From: Gammaproteobacteria bacterium
Lineage (GTDB): Bacteria; Pseudomonadota; Gammaproteobacteria; Steroidobacterales; UBA11654
Assembly (NCBI GenBank): GCA_002717445.1
Contig: PBDY01000025.1
Coordinates: forward strand, 1 to 51,723
Reading direction: 5' to 3'
Length of the DNA: 51,723 nucleotides
Position numbers and translations under genes: made by a program. Shown here piece after piece: positions 28,171 through 37,047 of the stretch. The stretch's first letter is position 1. Each line of letters begins with the position of its first letter. The notes under the pieces are model-generated. The model was not told where the DNA came from. It was given only the letters and a program-made list of their open reading frames with translations, and ran no database searches.

Positions 28171-28971
28171 ATGAAAGTCGCAGCCATTCAAATGAATTCT
28201 TCTGGTCAGGTAGATCTGAATCTTTCTAAAACTGAGGCATTATTAATCCAAGCCAAGGATGCAGGCGCTGACATTTGTTTTTTACCTGAAAATTTTGCAT
28301 TCATGGGACATCCAAAAGAACTATTGAATTCTGTAATGGAGGATGAGGAGACCGGACCCATTCAAGCCAAAATATCAAATATAGCCAAGGAGCATCAAAT
28401 ATGGATCATTGCTGGATCCATTCCAATCAAAGATTCAGAAACAGGCAAGTCACTGTCACGATCAGTTACGTTTAATGATGAGGGTCAAATTAAAGGGTTT
28501 TATGACAAAGTTCATCTCTTTGATGTTGAAGTGAATGGAAGAAAATATCATGAGTCTGAGGCATACAATGCAGGCACTGAGGTCAAAACTGTTTCCACTC
28601 CTTGGTTCAAGATAGGTTTATCAATTTGTTACGATCTCAGGTTCCCAGAGCTCTACAGATCCCAAGAATTTAAAGATATCGAGGTTATCAGCGTTCCATC
28701 GGCATTCACTAAAGAAACGGGCGAAGCACATTGGATGACTCTCTTGCAATCAAGAGCAATTGAGAATCTTGCATATGTTGTTGCACCCAATCAATGCGGT
28801 GAACATGTTGGTTCTAGAAAAACTTTTGGACACTCTGTCATTCTTGATCCATGGGGTGAGATTATGGATCTTAAAAAAGATGGAGAAGGATTTGCACTTG
28901 CAGAGATTGATATTGAAGGTCTAAAATCAATTCGCAGTAAATTTCCTGCATTGGAGCATCGAAAATTATAA
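28171..28971 (+). CDS. Carbon-nitrogen hydrolase, deaminated-glutathione amidase type
   Basis: Nitrilase-superfamily amidase, most like Nit1/YbeM enzymes that hydrolyse deaminated glutathione as metabolite repair. The catalytic triad is Glu40 (LPENFAF), Lys113 (YDKVHLFDV) and Cys153 (LSICYDLRFPE). Length 266 residues, a single domain with no membrane segment. It lies between yhdP and tldD, as in many gammaproteobacteria. Three bases separate it from tldD. The family assignment is secure; the precise substrate is inferred. Confidence 0.93.
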   Translation: MKVAAIQMNSSGQVDLNLSKTEALLIQAKDAGADICFLPENFAFMGHPKELLNSVMEDEETGPIQAKISNIAKEHQIWIIAGSIPIKDSETGKSLSRSVTFNDEGQIKGFYDKVHLFDVEVNGRKYHESEAYNAGTEVKTVSTPWFKIGLSICYDLRFPELYRSQEFKDIEVISVPSAFTKETGEAHWMTLLQSRAIENLAYVVAPNQCGEHVGSRKTFGHSVILDPWGEIMDLKKDGEGFALAEIDIEGLKSIRSKFPALEHRKL

Positions 28972-28973
28972 TA

Positions 28974-30431
28974 ATGAATAATAACTCACCTAATATGCAG
29001 AACCTTGATGAAATCGTAAGATCTACGTTACTCGATCCTTATGGAATCGATGATTCAGGTCTGCAAAGAATGCTCGGACAAGTGGTTTCTAAGGGTATTG
29101 AGATGGGCGATATATATTTTCAAAGTGCCGAGGCTGAGTCTTGGACATTAGAAGATGGTCAGGTAAAAAAATCGTCGTATTCAAGCAGGCAAGGCGTAGG
29201 TTTTCGGTCCATTATTGGTGAACAAACAGGACTCGCTTATTCAGAGTCATTTGATAAAGAGTCACTGATGAAAGCCGCAAAGGCAGCATCAAGTATTGCA
29301 AAGGCAGGGAAAAGCAAAACACTCCCAGTGTCTAAACAGAGTGCTGAAAGACCATACTATTTAGCTGATAACCCAATCTTATCAATTGATGATCAGGCTA
29401 AAATTGATCTGCTAAATCGATTGGATGAGAAGGCCAGATCAATGGATCATCGGGTCAAAGAAGTTATTGCTTCACTTGCTGGAGGTCATGGCTCCATTCT
29501 GATTATCAATCAAGATGGCAAACTTGCCACTGACATCAGGCCAATGGTTAGATTGAGTCTGAGCGTCATAGCGGAAGACAAGGGTCGACTTGAAAGAGGA
29601 ACAAGTGGCGGCGGTGGAAGAATGAGCTATGAGTTTTTCGATGATGATCAGTTATGTAAATACGCAAAAGAAGCAGTTGATCAAGCATTGATAAATTTGG
29701 ATGCAGACGAAGCGCCAGCAGGGGAGATGACAGTGGTCCTGGGTTCTGGTTGGCCCGGAGTCTTGATACATGAAGCCATTGGTCACGGATTAGAAGGGGA
29801 CTTTAATCGTAAGAAAACATCTGCATTTTCTGGTCTTATGGGAGAAATGGTGGCTTCACCAATGTGCACCATAGTGGATGATGGAACAATACCAGATGCA
29901 AGAGGATCGCTGAATATTGATGATGAAGGGAACCCAACTGAAAGAACCGTACTGATTGAAAACGGTAAGTTATGCAATTACATGCAAGATAACCTCAATG
30001 CAAAACTGATGAATACTACATCAACGGGAAACGGCAGGCGTGAGTCTTACTCCTCTCAAACCATTCCAAGAATGACCAATACATTTATGTTGGCTGGCGA
30101 GCATGATCAGGGAGAGATCATTGAATCGGTTGATAAAGGGCTGTATGCCAAGAATTTTGGCGGTGGTCAGGTGGATATCACTTCTGGGAAGTTTGTTTTT
30201 TCTGCCAGCGAGGCTTATTTGATTGAAAAAGGCAAACTCACTAAACCAGTCAAAGGCGCAATGCTTATCGGCGATGGTCCATCGGCATTGCATCAGGTTT
30301 CGATGGTTGGAAATGATTTGGCTTTGGATCCAGGCGTGGGCAGCTGTGGAAAAGATGGGCAAACCGTGCCCGTCAATGTTGGCCAACCAACAATGAGGAT
30401 TGAAAAACTAACAGTTGGTGGAACGACCTGA
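28974..30431 (+). CDS. tldD: Metalloprotease TldD
   Basis: Catalytic subunit of the TldD/TldE heterodimer, which degrades unfolded peptides and matures some modified peptides such as microcin B17. The zinc motif HEAIGHG contains His266, Glu267 and His271. The flanking GLEGDFNRKKTSAF block is conserved. Length 485 residues (E. coli 481). Its partner pmbA lies 555 bases downstream, with only purE in between on the other strand. Confidence 0.97.
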   Translation: MNNNSPNMQNLDEIVRSTLLDPYGIDDSGLQRMLGQVVSKGIEMGDIYFQSAEAESWTLEDGQVKKSSYSSRQGVGFRSIIGEQTGLAYSESFDKESLMKAAKAASSIAKAGKSKTLPVSKQSAERPYYLADNPILSIDDQAKIDLLNRLDEKARSMDHRVKEVIASLAGGHGSILIINQDGKLATDIRPMVRLSLSVIAEDKGRLERGTSGGGGRMSYEFFDDDQLCKYAKEAVDQALINLDADEAPAGEMTVVLGSGWPGVLIHEAIGHGLEGDFNRKKTSAFSGLMGEMVASPMCTIVDDGTIPDARGSLNIDDEGNPTERTVLIENGKLCNYMQDNLNAKLMNTTSTGNGRRESYSSQTIPRMTNTFMLAGEHDQGEIIESVDKGLYAKNFGGGQVDITSGKFVFSASEAYLIEKGKLTKPVKGAMLIGDGPSALHQVSMVGNDLALDPGVGSCGKDGQTVPVNVGQPTMRIEKLTVGGTT

Positions 30432-30432
30432 T

Positions 30433-30915
30433 TTAACTTAAATCAGCAGCCAAAACTTTCTCGGCTTGTTCTTTGCGATAATTCTTTAACTTTTCGGATA
30501 AATCACTGTCATTTACAGCCATCATTGCCACAGCATAAAGAGCTGCATTGATAGCACCTGGCTTGCCGATCGCCACAGTACCGACTGGTATCCCAGGAGG
30601 CATTTGAACAATTGACATCAAAGCATCCATTCCATCAAGGCTGCCGGCATTGAGAGGTACTCCAATTACGGGTGTTGTGGTTAAGGCTGCCACCACTCCT
30701 GGAAGGGCTGCGGATAAACCAGCGCCTGCTATAAATGCTTTCACTTTTTGGTCTTCACATTCCCTTATGAAATCCTCCAGTTCTTTTGGCGTTCTATGAG
30801 CCGATAAAACTCTGCTCTCAGCCTTTACTCCAAATTGATCCAACATTTTTTGTGCGTTTGACATGACGTCCCAATCAGACGCCGATCCCATTACTATTGC
30901 TACATCTATGCTCAT
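30433..30915 (-). CDS. purE: N5-carboxyaminoimidazole ribonucleotide mutase PurE
   Basis: Class I PurE, converting N5-CAIR to CAIR in purine synthesis. The start is the ATG at 30915 (MSIDVAIVMGSASDWDVM), with GGAG eight bases before it; an open frame reaching 31038 overlaps pmbA and is not used. Length 160 residues (E. coli 169). The signatures GSASDW, SAHRTP and AGAGLSAALPGVVAA are intact. No purK is adjacent. It converges on tldD, one base between stops, and is divergent from pmbA. Confidence 0.96.
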   Translation of the reverse strand: MSIDVAIVMGSASDWDVMSNAQKMLDQFGVKAESRVLSAHRTPKELEDFIRECEDQKVKAFIAGAGLSAALPGVVAALTTTPVIGVPLNAGSLDGMDALMSIVQMPPGIPVGTVAIGKPGAINAALYAVAMMAVNDSDLSEKLKNYRKEQAEKVLAADLS

Positions 30916-30985
30916 ATCAAAACTCCAGAAAATTTTTTTAGAAAGTCTAGGTAGGGTAGAATAGCACATTAATTTTTTTTTAAAA

Positions 30986-32308
30986 ATGAGCCAAATGCAA
31001 CATACGGATATCGCATCAGATGCACTTGAGTACGCCATGAAGAATGGCGCAGAAGAGGCCTCGATAAAGCTCTCAACGGGCAGTGGCTTTTCTGTGGTAT
31101 CCCAGAATCAAGCCATCGATTTAGTCGAACAATTCAATGATCAGAGCTTTTCAATTTCAATATATATAGGGAAAGCAATTGGCAGCGCCAGCACCAATGA
31201 TTTCTCAGAAGAACAGCTGCGCATGACCATTGAAAAAGCCCTGAGTCTCTCTCGACTCACTGAAAAGGATGATTGTAATGGGCTTGCTGAAAAAGACTTG
31301 ATGGCAACGGAGGTTAAGGATTTGGAATTGTATCAACCATCAGGCCTAACCATTAAGCAGGCTCAAGAAATGGCTATTGAATGTGAAGGTGCAGCGTTTG
31401 ATGTCAATGATCTTGTCGTTAACTCAGAAGGGGCAACTGTTGGATCATATGAGAGTCATTCGGTATACCTCAATTCACATGGTTTTATTGGTGAGACTGA
31501 ATCAACAGGCCACAATGTCAGTTGTGTTGCGATTGCTCAAAAAGATGGTCAAATGGAAATGGATTATGACTATTCCAGCACCAGAGGATTGGATGATCTT
31601 TCTGATCCTGTCAGCATTGGTCAATCAGCAGGAAATAGGGCTGTAAGCAACCTTGGATCAAGAAAGCTTAAAACACAAAAGGCGCCTGTTTTATTGTCGC
31701 CAAGAATTTCTAAGAGCCTCATCAGTCACTTACTCAATGCAATCAGCGGCACAAGCTTGTATCGAAAATCATCCTTTTTGGTTGACAAGATCGATGAGAA
31801 AATTCTACCAAGTTTTGTTCAAATTTATGAGGATCCGCATTTAAAGAGAGGGTTTTCGAGCACCTATTTTGATGGTGAAGGAGTGCAAACCAATCCCAGG
31901 GGATTGATCGAGGATGGACACTTAAGAGGCTATTTGCTTTCTAGTTATTCAGCCAGAAGGTTAGGACTAGAAACCACTGCAAACGCCGGCGGGCATCATA
32001 ATATTATCGTTCAAAATTCAGTCGATGAAGACCTCAATTCTATAATCAAGGACATGAAGTACGGTTTCTTGGTAACAGGCTTTATTGGTTCTGGTGTGAA
32101 TATTGTCAATGGAGATTATTCCAGAGGCGCGAATGGGTTTTGGGTTGAGAACGGAGAGATTGCATATCCAGTCAATGAGGTGACGGTTGCTGGCAATCTC
32201 ACTGATATGTTCTCTAAAATACAAAAAATTGGAAACGACCCTGAGACTGATGGTTCAGTATTCTGTGGTACAGTTCTAATCGATGAACTTATGATCGCTG
32301 GAGAGTAA
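30986..32308 (+). CDS. pmbA: TldE/PmbA-family protein
   Basis: Non-catalytic partner of TldD that helps form the proteolytic heterodimer. Length 440 residues (E. coli 446). The C-terminal region (TANAGGHHNIIV, GFIGSGVNIVNGDYSRGANGFW read in parts) matches PmbA. It lacks the HExxxH motif. ATG 30986 is chosen; a second ATG at 30995 is possible. No Shine-Dalgarno is evident; a TAGAAT at 30957-30962 is a possible -10. It converges on purC with five bases between stops. Confidence 0.95.
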   Translation: MSQMQHTDIASDALEYAMKNGAEEASIKLSTGSGFSVVSQNQAIDLVEQFNDQSFSISIYIGKAIGSASTNDFSEEQLRMTIEKALSLSRLTEKDDCNGLAEKDLMATEVKDLELYQPSGLTIKQAQEMAIECEGAAFDVNDLVVNSEGATVGSYESHSVYLNSHGFIGETESTGHNVSCVAIAQKDGQMEMDYDYSSTRGLDDLSDPVSIGQSAGNRAVSNLGSRKLKTQKAPVLLSPRISKSLISHLLNAISGTSLYRKSSFLVDKIDEKILPSFVQIYEDPHLKRGFSSTYFDGEGVQTNPRGLIEDGHLRGYLLSSYSARRLGLETTANAGGHHNIIVQNSVDEDLNSIIKDMKYGFLVTGFIGSGVNIVNGDYSRGANGFWVENGEIAYPVNEVTVAGNLTDMFSKIQKIGNDPETDGSVFCGTVLIDELMIAGE

Positions 32309-32313
32309 AGGGG

Positions 32314-33189
32314 CTACCCAGCTATTTGTTTGAAAGCATTATTGTATTTTGAGGCTGTGTTATCAATGACCTCTTTTGGCAATTCAGGCCCTGGTGCTGT
32401 TTTATCCCAATCCAGGGTCTCTAAATAATCTCTGAGATACTGTTTATCAAAGCTTGGTGGACTTGATCCAAGCGCATGGCTCTCAATGGCCCAAAATCTT
32501 GATGAATCTGGAGTAAGGACTTCGTCAATTAGATAAAGCTCGCCTTCATTGTCTAGGCCAAATTCAAACTTTGTATCAGCAATAATGATCCCTTTTTCTT
32601 TGGCGTGGTTTACGCCAAAGTTATATATGTCTATGGCGATTTGTCTCACTCGACTGGCAAGCTCCTCACCAATTAAATCAATTGTTTGCTCATAGGAAAT
32701 GTTTTCATCGTGTTCACCGACCTCGGCTTTTGTTGCAGGCGTGTAAATTGGATCAGGCAATTTTTGCGCCATTTGAAGCCCTTTCTCCAATTCAATTCCA
32801 CAAACGGATCCAGTCGCCTGATAATCCTTCCATCCAGAACCGATCAGGTAACCTCTCACAACTGCTTCAATTGGAAGTGGATTTAAGCGTTTTACAATCA
32901 TGCTTCTCTTTGAGAAATATTCCAATTGATCAGGACTATCAAGAAGATCAATGAGTTCCAGATCATCGGTCATGTGATTTTTGACAATCGACCGTGTCTT
33001 CTCAAACCAAAACTCAGAAATCTCAGTCAGTACTTCACCCTTACCCGGGATAGGATTTGGAAGAACCACATCAAATGCAGACATTCTGTCCGTGGTGACA
33101 ATGAGTAAGTGGTCAGAGTTAACTGCATAAATGTCTCTTACCTTACCTTTGGCTACGAGCTCAAGATTTTTTAATTCTGTAGATTCCAT
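32314..33189 (-). CDS. purC: Phosphoribosylaminoimidazole-succinocarboxamide synthase
   Basis: SAICAR synthetase joining CAIR and aspartate in purine synthesis. Signatures: GKVRDIYAV, TTDRMSAFDVV, VRGYLIGSGWKDY and LIDEVLTPDSSRFW. At 291 residues it is the longer variant, unlike the 237-residue E. coli enzyme. The upstream promoter (33196-33224) predicts transcription beginning at the ATG itself. purE and purC are separated by pmbA rather than forming a pur operon. Confidence 0.96.
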   Translation of the reverse strand: MESTELKNLELVAKGKVRDIYAVNSDHLLIVTTDRMSAFDVVLPNPIPGKGEVLTEISEFWFEKTRSIVKNHMTDDLELIDLLDSPDQLEYFSKRSMIVKRLNPLPIEAVVRGYLIGSGWKDYQATGSVCGIELEKGLQMAQKLPDPIYTPATKAEVGEHDENISYEQTIDLIGEELASRVRQIAIDIYNFGVNHAKEKGIIIADTKFEFGLDNEGELYLIDEVLTPDSSRFWAIESHALGSSPPSFDKQYLRDYLETLDWDKTAPGPELPKEVIDNTASKYNNAFKQIAG

Positions 33190-33195
33190 AAGACT

Positions 33196-33224
33196 ATTTT
33201 ATGTATACAAATAACAGTAATCAA
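33196..33224 (-). promoter_or_regulatory. Promoter of purC, probably leaderless
   Basis: On the minus strand TTGATT (33224-33219) and TAAAAT (33201-33196) are separated by exactly 17 bases. Six bases follow before the purC ATG at 33189, so the expected +1 falls on the A of ATG. No Shine-Dalgarno lies upstream. The -35 matches 4 of 6 and the -10 5 of 6 positions of the sigma-70 consensus. Confidence 0.5.
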
Positions 33225-33294
33225 CAATCTGTTTTTTTTCTTTAAACCAAGAATTTCTCAAGCATAATAGATATCAGTAAACTTATTATTAGAA

Positions 33295-33975
33295 ATGATT
33301 AAGGAATTCAAAATAGCACCCTCAATCCTGTCTGCCGATTTCGCAAGATTGGGCGAGGAAGTTGAGAGTGTGATCGCTGCAGGGGCCGATTTTGTTCACT
33401 TTGATGTTATGGACAACCACTATGTGCCAAACCTTACTTTTGGCCCGGTGATTTGTAAATCTCTCAGAGATTTTGGTATCGAGGCACCGATTGATGTGCA
33501 CTTAATGGTCCAACCAGTGGATCGATTGATAGCCGATTTTGCCGAAGCTGGCGCAACATACATTACATTTCATCCAGAGGCCTCTGAGGATATTGCTTCC
33601 ACTTTAGACCTTATTAGATCAAATGGTTGTCTCCCGGGTCTTGCCATTAACCCTCCAACGCCTTTAAGTTATGTCGAGGAATATCTCGATCAGATTGAAA
33701 TCATTACAATGATGTCAGTTAATCCTGGTTTCGCAGGGCAAAGTTTCATTCCTGAAGTGCTCGATAAATTGACTGAAACCAGAGCGATGATTGAGAATTC
33801 AGGTCGAAAAGTTTTCTTAGAGATCGACGGGGGAGTGAAAGCCAATAATATTGGAGACATTGCCTCTTATGGTGCCGATGTTTTTGTTTCGGGTTCTGGG
33901 ATATTTGGTACCGAAAACTATCGCGAGACCATTGATGAGATGAGACAGAATCTGGCACTCCATTTGAATCAGTAA
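33295..33975 (+). CDS. rpe: Ribulose-phosphate 3-epimerase
   Basis: Interconverts ribulose-5-P and xylulose-5-P in the pentose phosphate pathway. TIM-barrel signatures: [57 protein letters not shown] and [10 protein letters not shown]. Length 226 residues. The metal ligands (His of VHFD, Asp of DVMD, His of DVHLMV and Asp of EIDGG) are present. It is divergent from purC; rpiA, the companion isomerase, lies 2.4 kb downstream on the other strand. Confidence 0.97.
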   Translation: MIKEFKIAPSILSADFARLGEEVESVIAAGADFVHFDVMDNHYVPNLTFGPVICKSLRDFGIEAPIDVHLMVQPVDRLIADFAEAGATYITFHPEASEDIASTLDLIRSNGCLPGLAINPPTPLSYVEEYLDQIEIITMMSVNPGFAGQSFIPEVLDKLTETRAMIENSGRKVFLEIDGGVKANNIGDIASYGADVFVSGSGIFGTENYRETIDEMRQNLALHLNQ

Positions 33976-33991
33976 TTTTCCCAATATTTCA

Positions 33992-34020
33992 TTGAAAAAA
34001 GCCATTTGGATGAGTAGACT
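33992..34020 (+). promoter_or_regulatory. Promoter of rplM-rpsI
   Basis: TTGAAA (33992-33997) and TAGACT (34015-34020) are 17 bases apart, matching 5 and 4 of 6 consensus positions. A start near 34027 would leave a leader of about 27 bases before rplM. The leader contains AGGA at 34035-34038 and a five-codon reading frame (34040-34057) whose stop overlaps the rplM ATG. Confidence 0.5.
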
Positions 34021-34053
34021 AGCCTCCTTTTAATAGGATATGAAAAGCAAAAA

Positions 34054-34482
34054 ATGACGACGGTTTCAGCAAAAAAAGAAGACGTGATACACGATTGGTA
34101 CTTGGTTGATGCCAAGGATAAGACTCTCGGTAGGTTATCTACAGAGATTGCTCGCCGTTTGAGAGGTAAGCATAAGCCTATTTACACACCGCATGTGGAT
34201 ACAGGAGACTACATTGTTGTGATCAATGCTTCTGAGATAAGAGTTACCGGAAATAAGATGAAAGACAAGATGTATTATAAGCACACTGGATATATTGGTA
34301 ACCTTAAGTCAATGAACCTTGAAACAATGATGAATAAGAGCCCTGAAAGGGTTCTCACGAAATCTGTAAGAGGCATGTTGCCAAAAACAAAACTTGGCAA
34401 TGCCATGATTAAGAAACTTAAAGTTTTTGCTGGACCTGAGCATGCTCATGGTTCTCAACAACCTCAAACACTGGAAATATAA
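34054..34482 (+). CDS. rplM: 50S ribosomal protein L13
   Basis: Early-assembly 23S rRNA-binding protein of 142 residues, exactly the E. coli length. Signatures: [32 protein letters not shown] and the [10 protein letters not shown] block followed by [18 protein letters not shown] 34054 is the only start giving the family N-terminus. It overlaps rpsI by one base. Confidence 0.97.
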   Translation: MTTVSAKKEDVIHDWYLVDAKDKTLGRLSTEIARRLRGKHKPIYTPHVDTGDYIVVINASEIRVTGNKMKDKMYYKHTGYIGNLKSMNLETMMNKSPERVLTKSVRGMLPKTKLGNAMIKKLKVFAGPEHAHGSQQPQTLEI

Positions 34483-34874
34483 TGGCTACTGAAGTTCACT
34501 ACGGCACAGGAAGAAGAAAGCGCTCAGTTGCAAGAGTCTTTATTAAAAGAGGCAAGGGCGAAATTCAGGTCAACAAGAAATCATTGGATGAATTTTTCGA
34601 TCGAGAAACGGCACGTATGATTGTTAGACAACCTTTGGAGCAAACAGATCTTCTAGACAAGATTGATGTCATAGCTACCGTAAGAGGCGGTGGTGGAAGC
34701 GGACAAGCTGGAGCCATCAGACATGGACTCAGTCGAGCACTTCTTTCCTATGACGATAACCTTAGGTCAGCCCTGAGAGAGCGAGGGTTTTTAACTCGAG
34801 ATGCAAGGCGTGTCGAGAGAAAGAAGGTTGGACTGAAGAAAGCTCGCAAAGCAACTCAGTTCTCTAAGCGTTAA
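34482..34874 (+). CDS. rpsI: 30S ribosomal protein S9
   Basis: 30S head protein whose C-terminal tail reaches the P-site tRNA. Length 130 residues as in E. coli. [14 protein letters not shown] near the start, [20 protein letters not shown] in the middle and the basic C-terminal tail [12 protein letters not shown] are diagnostic. It converges on the aldo/keto reductase gene with nine bases between stops and no hairpin terminator. Confidence 0.98.
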   Translation: MATEVHYGTGRRKRSVARVFIKRGKGEIQVNKKSLDEFFDRETARMIVRQPLEQTDLLDKIDVIATVRGGGGSGQAGAIRHGLSRALLSYDDNLRSALRERGFLTRDARRVERKKVGLKKARKATQFSKR

Positions 34875-34883
34875 GAATTAAGA

Positions 34884-35783
34884 TCAAAAAACTTCAAGCA
34901 CCCTCTTTTTTGCTGCAGCATCAAGCATTTCGCCCATTCCGGCTTTAGAATTATCGAGCATATTTTTCGATTTCGACGTCGCAGGGATGACGTTGGTCAC
35001 TGCATCATCAGCAATGATGTATTTCAGGAAAAGCTGACCCCATGAATCAATGCCATAATCAGAAACCCACGAGGGCAATCTTTTCTTTTCAGCTTCTTTG
35101 AAAAGCCTGCCCCTCATGAATGGTCGATTGATGAGGGTGGCTATCCCATTGTCTTTACAAAAAGGCAATATTCTTTGCTCAGCATCCCGCTCACCTAGGG
35201 AATAATTGAATTGTGCAAAATCGATTCTTTCCGCTTCCATGATTTTGATCATTTCATCGAATGCATTGGATTTATAGTGGGTGATGCCAATGTAGTCAAT
35301 ACGACCTTCATCCTTGAGGGATCTGAGTGTTTTGATTTGTGTTTTCCAATCAAGAAGGTTGTGAACTTGAATCAGACTGATTTTATTGGCTTTCATTTTT
35401 TGAAAGGACTCTTCAATTTGCCTTAGCCCATTTTCTTTTCCCTCAGTCCAAACTTTGGTGGCAAGAAAGAATCGATTCTTTTGGATGTAATCCTCGGCGC
35501 TGATGCCGATGATCTCCTCTGACATTCCATACATTGGTGATGTATCAATCAAACGACCACCATTTTCGTAAAAAATATCTAAAATCTCTCTTCGGATATT
35601 GATTTCATTTTGAGATGGCACAATATCAAAGACTCTAGAAGTGCCAAGACCGATCACCGGTATTTCTTCTCCAGAGGAAGGGATTATTCTTTTCGGCATT
35701 GATTGATCCAGTTCAGATGCAGCGGATATCTCAGGCAAAAACGATAAAGAACTCAGCGCTATAAAATCCCTTCGATTCAGCAT
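34884..35783 (-). CDS. Aldo/keto reductase with Tat-type signal peptide
   Basis: NAD(P)H-dependent oxidoreductase of the AKR fold; the substrate is unknown. The catalytic tetrad is Asp80, Tyr85 (LIDTSPMYG), Lys110 (ATKVW) and His141 (IQVHNLL). The N-terminus MLNRRDFIALSSLSFLPEIS has twin arginines and a hydrophobic stretch, suggesting export of the folded, cofactor-loaded enzyme through Tat. Length 299 residues. It overlaps the rpiA stop (TGATG), so the two are probably co-transcribed. Function beyond the family is not clear. Confidence 0.88.
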   Translation of the reverse strand: MLNRRDFIALSSLSFLPEISAASELDQSMPKRIIPSSGEEIPVIGLGTSRVFDIVPSQNEINIRREILDIFYENGGRLIDTSPMYGMSEEIIGISAEDYIQKNRFFLATKVWTEGKENGLRQIEESFQKMKANKISLIQVHNLLDWKTQIKTLRSLKDEGRIDYIGITHYKSNAFDEMIKIMEAERIDFAQFNYSLGERDAEQRILPFCKDNGIATLINRPFMRGRLFKEAEKKRLPSWVSDYGIDSWGQLFLKYIIADDAVTNVIPATSKSKNMLDNSKAGMGEMLDAAAKKRVLEVF

Positions 35784-36445
35784 CAGCTTTTAATTTGAAC
35801 CTCTGGTCCTTTTTCATTGCCAATAATCATTGCATCGGCAGATCTTTTTGCAAATATCCCATTTGTGACAACTCCAGGAATATTATTGATGTGATTCTCT
35901 ATATCGACTGGATCAAGGATTTTTAGATTATGAACATCCAAAATTAAATTGCCATTGTCAGTCACAAAGTCATGTCTCAGCTCCGGCAATCCACCCAGTT
36001 TAGTTAATTCACGTGCGACCAATGATTTTGCCATTGGAATCACCTCAACTGGCAACGGAAATTTACCCAAGAGGTCAACGAGTTTTGAGCCATCAATGAT
36101 GCATACAAATTTTCTGGACGCTTCTGCAATGATTTTTTCTCTTGTCAATGCACCGCCCCCGCCTTTAATCATATGGAAATGCTTTGTGATCTCATCTGCT
36201 CCATCGATGTATAGGTCTGGTGAGCCAACCGAGGATAGGTCATCAACCCTGAATCCATATTCTTCAAGCAGTTTTGTACTGGCCTCAGAGCTCGATGTGA
36301 CAGAAGCTATTTTATTTTTTACTCTCGGTAGAGCCTCGATCAGATGATTGACCGTTGAGCCTGTGCCCACACCCAGAACGCAATCATCGTCTATAAATTC
36401 TAATGATTTAAGTGCTGCTTGTTTTTTTTGCTCTTCAGGGTTCAT
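35783..36445 (-). CDS. rpiA: Ribose-5-phosphate isomerase A
   Basis: Interconverts ribose-5-P and ribulose-5-P. Signatures: GVGTGSTVNHLIEAL, SSEAST, DGADEI (substrate-binding acid residues) and KGGGGALTREKI with the catalytic glutamate nearby. Length 220 residues (E. coli 219). In E. coli rpiA also lies close to the zapA-ssrS-fau locus, so this is conserved synteny. It starts 28 bases after fau. Confidence 0.97.
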   Translation of the reverse strand: MNPEEQKKQAALKSLEFIDDDCVLGVGTGSTVNHLIEALPRVKNKIASVTSSSEASTKLLEEYGFRVDDLSSVGSPDLYIDGADEITKHFHMIKGGGGALTREKIIAEASRKFVCIIDGSKLVDLLGKFPLPVEVIPMAKSLVARELTKLGGLPELRHDFVTDNGNLILDVHNLKILDPVDIENHINNIPGVVTNGIFAKRSADAMIIGNEKGPEVQIKS

Positions 36446-36473
36446 ATAGCTATTTTGACATATGGATAAGCCT

Positions 36474-37037
36474 TTAGGAATGATAGACCTTTTTTTCTGT
36501 CACAATGCAATCCAGAGGAATGTCCCATTTATTTGGTTTAATCTCTTCCACTTTCTGAAAATCATAAGCAAGACCTATCAAATGCGTTCTGTTTTTGGAA
36601 TCATCCAGAGCGGAAAGTGCTTTGTCATAAAAACCCGATCCCATGCCAATTCGATTGCAACTGTGATCAAAAGCAACGAGTGGCATCAAGATAATATCGA
36701 TTGACTGAATCTGAATTTCTTCGGCTTGATCGATGTCAGGTTCTTTTATGCCAAAACGATTTATTAAAAGTTGTGAGTCAGAGTGATAATTAAAAAACCT
36801 CAAAGAACCCTCATGTGTTACGGGCAGATAGACTCCTTTTTCTTTCGACCAGAGATGTTTTATGAGTTTTTTTGTCTCGGGCTCATTTTGGAAAGAATAA
36901 AAAGCAGCAACCTTATTTCCTTCATCAAGGTAATTTAGTTTGAGTAAATTCTTTATGATGATTGAACTCTTTTCACCGACCACAGCATTGGACATGCTCA
37001 ATCTTGCTGATTTTTTTTCTTTTCTGACTGTTTTCAT
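36474..37037 (-). CDS. fau: 5-formyltetrahydrofolate cyclo-ligase
   Basis: Converts 5-formyl-THF to 5,10-methenyl-THF using ATP. The correct start is the ATG at 37037 (MKTVRKEKKSAR), giving 187 residues, close to the family's usual length. The frame stays open to 37151, but that part is 6S RNA sequence. Signatures are LMPLVAFDHSCNRIGMGSGFYDK and the C-terminal DIPLDCIVTEKK, the former containing the GxGxGFYD ATP/phosphate motif. Its position directly after ssrS is conserved across gammaproteobacteria. Confidence 0.94.
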   Translation of the reverse strand: MKTVRKEKKSARLSMSNAVVGEKSSIIIKNLLKLNYLDEGNKVAAFYSFQNEPETKKLIKHLWSKEKGVYLPVTHEGSLRFFNYHSDSQLLINRFGIKEPDIDQAEEIQIQSIDIILMPLVAFDHSCNRIGMGSGFYDKALSALDDSKNRTHLIGLAYDFQKVEEIKPNKWDIPLDCIVTEKKVYHS

Positions 37038-37047
37038 TCTTTGGGAA

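Noticed and set aside
30916-31038. Upstream extension of purE overlapping pmbA
   Set aside because: It covers the divergent spacer and the pmbA start. PurE begins MSIDVAIVMGS with a good GGAG before the ATG at 30915.
33225-33294. T-run at 33231-33239 as an intrinsic terminator near purC/rpe
   Set aside because: The run has no GC-rich hairpin before it on the plus strand and lies in a divergent promoter spacer, where no transcript is expected to end.
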